A stretch of 64,000 bases of DNA from CAZSAL01 sp964604825. Its GTDB lineage: Bacteria; Elusimicrobiota; Elusimicrobia; 2-01-FULL-59-12. Every line of letters begins with the position of its first letter. Position 1 is the stretch's first letter. The stretch is taken from NCBI GenBank assembly GCA_964604825.1, contig CAZSAL010000003.1, forward strand, positions 33,275 to 97,274, given 5' to 3'. The position numbers and the translations under genes are program-made. The notes under the pieces were generated by a model. The model did not search any database and had not been told where the DNA came from. It saw only the letters and a program-made list of their open reading frames with translations. This document shows, piece after piece, positions 61,001 to 64,000 of this stretch.

Positions 61001-64000
61001 AGATTATAAGGCTCAAATGGAGAAGGAAGGCAAACCCCCGATGAGTCCGGAAGAATGGCGTAGTCAGAGCGCCAGTATTTTCGATAGTGTTAACAAACCA
61101 CGCCTTTCGCAAGAGACGTCGCCGACCACTTATCCCAGTGGGGATAAAGCAGCGCAGGCGGACTATATTGCGGAACAATTAATCGAGGGGGCAAGGACTG
61201 GTAATCGACAGGTTTATCTTACCGACGATTCGGAATTACGTTCGATGGTGGTGGAACGACTCAACGGGCTCCTCGATGAGGATGCCGAGTTGCGGGCGCG
61301 GTTACAGGATCAATTATCGGCACGTATAGAATCTTCAAATTCAACACAAGAACTTTCCTCCCGATTAGGAGATCTGGGGATTATCTCGCAGTTTGATCAG
61401 AATGCGACGGCAGAAGAAAATACTATTCATGCCAGAGATGTTGCCGGTATTGTGATAGGTTCAATCCCCCGTGCAGGTAGAGGGGTAAATTATGCTGGTG
61501 AAAATATAGATCTTATCTTGGATGCTACTGGTCTTCGAGAGTCGGACATAATTCAAGCCTTAGGTCGTGTGGAACGTCGAACAGGACAGCAGTTTACGCG
61601 GTCGATTGTGGTTGACGAATCCGTTGTAAATGACATGGTAGGAAGGGCATTCTTACCTGGGTATAGGGATGCTCTGATCGCTGCAGGGGAGGCACGGGGA
61701 CAAATTGAGACAGATGTGGATGGCCGAACCTCTGGGTTAGGAATTATAAAAGGCGCAGAAAGCCCGGATAATTTATCGCCTGGCGTAAAAACTCGATTGG
61801 CATCCTGGCTGAAGGAAATGCAGGATTCTTCTCAGGGAATGGTAAGCAACATAAGAAGCTTTATCCAGGATATCGGATTCGAAAAGCCGGTACAGGATGC
61901 ATTGCGTAAATTTAGCGGGAAGGATGCGGAGGCTATTTCGAGAGGTTTCCAAAAGCTTCTTAATCGTGATTATTATACCCCGCATGCTGTTGAAGATATT
62001 ATCAATGAAGATGGAACACCAACGGTGCGTGAGGGTGCAGATCGAATGGCAGACAGTCTGAAATCCATGCAGGGTGAAGTTTTGAGTTCAATCGGAGAAA
62101 TGGATGAAGGTGTTAAAAGTGAGGATGCTAAACAATTTTTGAAGGGGCTAAAAGACGAGTGGGGTAGTCTTTCTTTTGATTCGCCCGAGGTCCCCGCATA
62201 TAGTGCAGAGGGCCGGTTGGAAAACCCTCTTACAGAATCAAGTGCTTCGTTGCAGGATAGGGTCGATCGTGCCCTCGGCCGCGGTGAGCAGTTATCGCCT
62301 ACGTTGAGCGGTCCCCGGATCACTGATACGACCGTTCTTTTGAGTAAGGCAATAGAACAAGGGAAGTCGGGGGCTGAGTCCGGTGATCTCTCTGATGCTG
62401 CGGCAATGCGCATCAGGGATTTGGCAGCCCGGGCGATCTCCAGTGATTCCGCTGCGCGCAATAATAATCAATGGACTCTGCTGGCCAGCGCACCCGACGC
62501 AGCGTCAGTTCGTCGCCTGTTAGCTCCTGGTCAGACCTTGACCGCTCCCTCTCTCGCTACCCAGATTGTTGGTTCGATCAGCACGATTGGAGCCCGGACG
62601 CGGGATTTCGGTACTCATTTTTCAACAGCCTGGCAAATGACAAAAAATGAAAACCTGGTGAAACGATTGCTTTCAGTGACAGCATATAGTCTCAAAAACT
62701 CCATCGGCAACGGTGGGGTAACAGATACGCAATCCATTAGCACCGCTGCTGGGACATTGACGACTTCACTTAAAAGCAGCAATGCGAATGTGCAGGCCGA
62801 CGCTGTTGCCAACTTGGAACAATGGGCTATTTCAAAGCCACAGGTGGTCGCTAATACTTTGACCGACGAATTCATTGCTCAAACTACCGCCAAGGCCGAT
62901 GATGCGAAAGATAATATCACCGCGGACCTCCAGCGCATCCGGACCATGGCTTACACCGCGCCGCGTGGTTCCGTAGAGGCGGGCGATGGCTACACGATCG
63001 TCAAAGGCGATGCCAAAAAGGGTACGGCTACCACGATCACGATTTCCAGAACGACGCCGGAATCCGGTTTGCGCGCCGTTCAGCTTATGCAGTACGCCGC
63101 AGCAAGCGGCCGGCGTGTAGTCGTGCAGATGGCGAAGGCTGACGAGGCGGTGCGTGGAAAACTGAACGCTGCGGCTCAGCAGGTATTGAAGAACCCACCT
63201 GCCGGAGCCGGTGTTGTGGTCACTAATGCAGGCGATGTCTCTCTGCAGGATGTTTCTCCTGCGAAAGCAGGGGCGCTGGCAACTGCGAAGGCCCGGCTCG
63301 TTTCCGCTCTGGGTGGAACGCAGATGTCGCTCCCGGATGTGGCGGGTTATCGCAAACTCGCGGCCAGGGGCCAGGAACTGCAGTCTCAAATGATGAAGGC
63401 GTTACAGTCCGGAGATATGAAGCAGTTTCAACAGATCAGTTCCCAGATGAAGTCTGCGCAGCAGGATCAGGCCCTGGCGATTGATCAAATGAGAGAGGTT
63501 TGTACGCCGCTCAATGTGGCGCATCAGGCGGGGCTTGTTGCGATGGATCATGATTCTGCCCAGCTTGTGGCGTCGATTGCCGGTGCGGAAGACACGGCTA
63601 AGGCCGAAGAGGCGGTTAAACAGTTTAAATTGGAAGACCTTTCTGCGGTCTTTGCCGCACGAGCTGCACGGCCGTTGATGGCCAAAGCGGTAGTGGGCGT
63701 TGGTATCGTGGTGGTGGGTGCGGCAGTTGTCTTCGGCGGTGGCGCAGCGCTGGCCGGCGTCGCAGGGCACGCCATGCTTGCGGGCGGAGCTCATGCTGTC
63801 GGGTCTCTTCTGACAACCTCGTTCACCGGAACCGCCGCAGGGGCCATGAAAGCGGTCATGTATGAGTCCATTGCTGCAGGAATTGTGACTCATATCGTAC
63901 AGGGCCAGATCATCAAGAGGCTCGGGCTTCCTGTGGAGAAAAAACCGGATATGCAGAGCGCTAAAGGCATGCTGGGAACTATGGCGCAAATGCCGCTGGC
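55083..64000 (+). CDS. Giant secreted protein with SecA-like helicase motor, 3'-truncated
   Basis: An uninterrupted frame of at least 2972 residues from ATG 55083 to the window edge. A signal peptide is clear (hydrophobic 17-37, cleavage after ATAWA37). Glycine/alanine-rich hydrophobic segments resembling glycine zippers occur at about 436-490, 729-775, 950-1250 and 2865-2910, with coiled-coil stretches between. Residues about 1571-2170 form a SecA-like SF2 motor: Walker A MPVGAGKTL (about 1585-1593; SecA has MKTGEGKTL), DEAD-box equivalent MIDEGDILL (Asp1723; SecA DEVDSIL), motif V RAGRGVNY (about 2131; SecA MAGRGTD) and motif VI QALGRVERRTGQ (2158-2169). An ATPase motor behind a signal peptide is odd, as ATP is absent outside the cytoplasm. 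Context (tadG, tadE just upstream) suggests the cell surface. The function is unknown. Confidence 0.85.
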   Translation, partial: MIKKDNNFLLPLLLTRVIAVAITASLVLTMPGATAWADDLSNIVHVHQGDNSAPYTAVSQSLTNDAPGYIQLFSKGDGSGVVASVAAGLKQTIPFLGAAEHAADLAASNPQAGRLYLSSVGAANKNVIPIIGNQLVDPYNLTGAGTETAGINFGSSGGVAAGDITQDATPMAYNAVQSAIGALQASNSTGANSAAKALSSAVSWGGRQTSSGGMTLQSVSDTYNSILYGKNPQTGEVGTKEHPISGGTVQSINSIVAQQASTYIAEKVAAQETQIQLQEDITPKINDLDAQIKRYESSYWDPKASPTQKAEAQKHLYQDSISVPDVKGNNTLVAGLYNAKTAYQTVADQFNKEIADDTQKANTMSQLLDKVRNMGLEIDPNIKIDQASLDAAVDTEVGSFKLSRSITSAMRSGNVDSSKDQSAYSLGEIARTVAGVVGIGGGFAAICVGGATGYAALAVGASLLGPIGWVALGVGAIVGGACLIANSVHNQQNNPAQDQLKQAQADTNTKTYSDALAQAARARADAASKLNEGIIADAKNNATVNVLGGMKQVCDGAHKVLNFLSGIVDKLKKNKTIHGLQDIGNMLLGDLPSEDRIQLTSAYKAAIAYYNSSLSQSKAYLDRYYGQNGLVTNYQKARNAYDGLLAGLLDKARQGDRTALDTLIQKNIACFDADGQVLSSQQYQDASNKGETTYSFQDYASGRVSHLNFFDRVGESQWTTITEHPGLFAAEVGGLALGAGLGTALLGSAAVTAGAVGQLAIGSGLVIGAGTGIEAYQYGATGAINALEGAGTSALTGFVGASLGAAVGKAAGAITKAFTTGGEAVAEGAAESAAEGAAQQSSSLVQRFGNWISSQDNWLGNSYNTMQDSWLGDSYNAVKNAGNVANQFLTDGQQMLTNAAPTLSQTVQRTGVLIGQTHSVLLPASMAAYGLGATLEINSNAANGASTSLSSIGQGLMDSVMAPGRILLVGAPAAVLGGLDYLVSGDGSNFNLKLAESTLNNGTSSALLSGLGYNPQTVFDGADYAALTNASNLGGIGGSVVRAAGIAGDMLGFAGAGAMFRGVGAQVGSALGKVLGSEMGAYAGSAIGGALASAPMTLMSIPFFQGVGSTIRNAMDGNASWADVAQNLGELTAGMVFSHRLGMAAGYTPVPEGATQSSFAADVIKEGVKTTLTSGAMALVGPYSNLGWTVGALSAFGPELDQVGGNILETRAQVKQQTLRAQDEQVLNSMTSLASDSIDPVAQYINSRGGITKSEDGETLFAGKVLTPEQVSSDVVQRAQELQQQTSPSDEDSSGNSSFPGDMFNRLAEKVGNLVDALSPKPQEVAVTPEGVTMAVTTTDSSGNRPAGEELQSGTSSTPVEGETLGTRGDRLTGEYNDALAALNGVSGTDSTSGNSLDEIHDSGDPLFVARKMVADGKAATLKKALSTVADNMVADGQAAAKEDVLTAAVNSARQELADHYKEASLVARITGDKAGAKKADRRIDQLQSGDNQAEAIENHTIASTRNVQTSSSAPLSEADARKAVENLKNRAADMVEQFWRAHPSSDPSESPEAKRADFLSRFEGSQQDQAIQDILEGNKISIQMPVGAGKTLVVGCVIAARGGNVDIVVKNDNEARKYLKGDALDDGNGQSIISLSDFYGGRTVHDMNDIAGRVMHSASAEEQTRAEQDFLDALHDTDGIRVWNMDTQGHLNTHSHDLGTNPAIAEALDKAASDSSRLIMIDEGDILLGDPINYIRGGSGEAQGKAGRANTEAYTTIADLIGYSIEEQTDGSYIGWFDPGAKVQRAANVDEYRRLTGGDPRSTAKAVYCFQEDGPPLMTNAAQEIFKSQGLWDAGQAERVIRGIETKDQYMRDFERDDNNTKTSDQIVLAPVDRSSGLSQPSRVLQDTLLATALDMANGATAEKALQEVKKSGTTNTSSGGRLFSGDNKVVILSGSLEGARAGAEAYDVPVKVFGEKNVYAVDRDASDNGYKDYKAQMEKEGKPPMSPEEWRSQSASIFDSVNKPRLSQETSPTTYPSGDKAAQADYIAEQLIEGARTGNRQVYLTDDSELRSMVVERLNGLLDEDAELRARLQDQLSARIESSNSTQELSSRLGDLGIISQFDQNATAEENTIHARDVAGIVIGSIPRAGRGVNYAGENIDLILDATGLRESDIIQALGRVERRTGQQFTRSIVVDESVVNDMVGRAFLPGYRDALIAAGEARGQIETDVDGRTSGLGIIKGAESPDNLSPGVKTRLASWLKEMQDSSQGMVSNIRSFIQDIGFEKPVQDALRKFSGKDAEAISRGFQKLLNRDYYTPHAVEDIINEDGTPTVREGADRMADSLKSMQGEVLSSIGEMDEGVKSEDAKQFLKGLKDEWGSLSFDSPEVPAYSAEGRLENPLTESSASLQDRVDRALGRGEQLSPTLSGPRITDTTVLLSKAIEQGKSGAESGDLSDAAAMRIRDLAARAISSDSAARNNNQWTLLASAPDAASVRRLLAPGQTLTAPSLATQIVGSISTIGARTRDFGTHFSTAWQMTKNENLVKRLLSVTAYSLKNSIGNGGVTDTQSISTAAGTLTTSLKSSNANVQADAVANLEQWAISKPQVVANTLTDEFIAQTTAKADDAKDNITADLQRIRTMAYTAPRGSVEAGDGYTIVKGDAKKGTATTITISRTTPESGLRAVQLMQYAAASGRRVVVQMAKADEAVRGKLNAAAQQVLKNPPAGAGVVVTNAGDVSLQDVSPAKAGALATAKARLVSALGGTQMSLPDVAGYRKLAARGQELQSQMMKALQSGDMKQFQQISSQMKSAQQDQALAIDQMREVCTPLNVAHQAGLVAMDHDSAQLVASIAGAEDTAKAEEAVKQFKLEDLSAVFAARAARPLMAKAVVGVGIVVVGAAVVFGGGAALAGVAGHAMLAGGAHAVGSLLTTSFTGTAAGAMKAVMYESIAAGIVTHIVQGQIIKRLGLPVEKKPDMQSAKGMLGTMAQMPL

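Overview
The window reads as one contig from a Gram-negative-type bacterium of an uncultured lineage. Candidatus Omnitrophota is my best guess, and it is inference only: the grounds are a Tad pilus next to PorV-like barrels and FlgD/Por-type C-terminal domains, abundant palindromic repeats inside genes, and a giant secreted open reading frame, a class of gene reported from Omnitrophota. No rRNA or tRNA was recognised.

Region 1 (1-5113, + strand) is a housekeeping DNA cluster: comM (5'-truncated), dprA, topA, xerC. Region 2 (5261-19134, mostly +) is signalling: two PhoB/OmpR-type regulators, a soluble histidine kinase, a receiver-GGDEF protein, a lone receiver, a Cache-HAMP kinase, a receiver-kinase hybrid, an FtsH-like protease with a lipoprotein, and a NarL-type regulator. 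An unknown envelope-type protein and an OmpA-domain protein are divergently transcribed within it.

Region 3 (19441-42306, - strand) is a Tad (Flp) pilus locus: flp, TadE-like pilin, CpaB, a minimal secretin, a fused TadZ-TadA protein, TadB, TadC, a TPR protein and a membrane sensor-like protein. Upstream in the same direction lie five tandem GT87-type membrane glycosyltransferases, a second Flp-like prepilin, two PorV-like barrels and FlgD-like domain proteins. Region 4 (42491-52593, -) holds very large fibronectin-like secreted proteins, interrupted by a + strand REP-associated transposase flanked by 55-bp direct repeats. Region 5 (52838-64000, +) has TadG-like and TadE-like proteins, followed by a giant secreted protein with a SecA-like helicase motor that runs off the right edge.

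The most notable result is a shared promoter architecture. Ten sites carry (T/G)TAAC boxes repeated every 11 bp, usually four, with a -10-like hexamer starting exactly 15 nt after the start of the last box. They precede flp, the secretin, the surface-protein operons, tadG, the OmpA-like gene and the lone receiver. The geometry is that of PhoB/PhoP-class activator boxes, and two regulators of that family are encoded in the window. This predicts one regulon joining signalling, pilus and surface proteins.

The second notable result is that several unrelated secreted proteins have N-termini (signal peptides or prepilin leaders) encoded by palindromic repeat elements inserted in frame.
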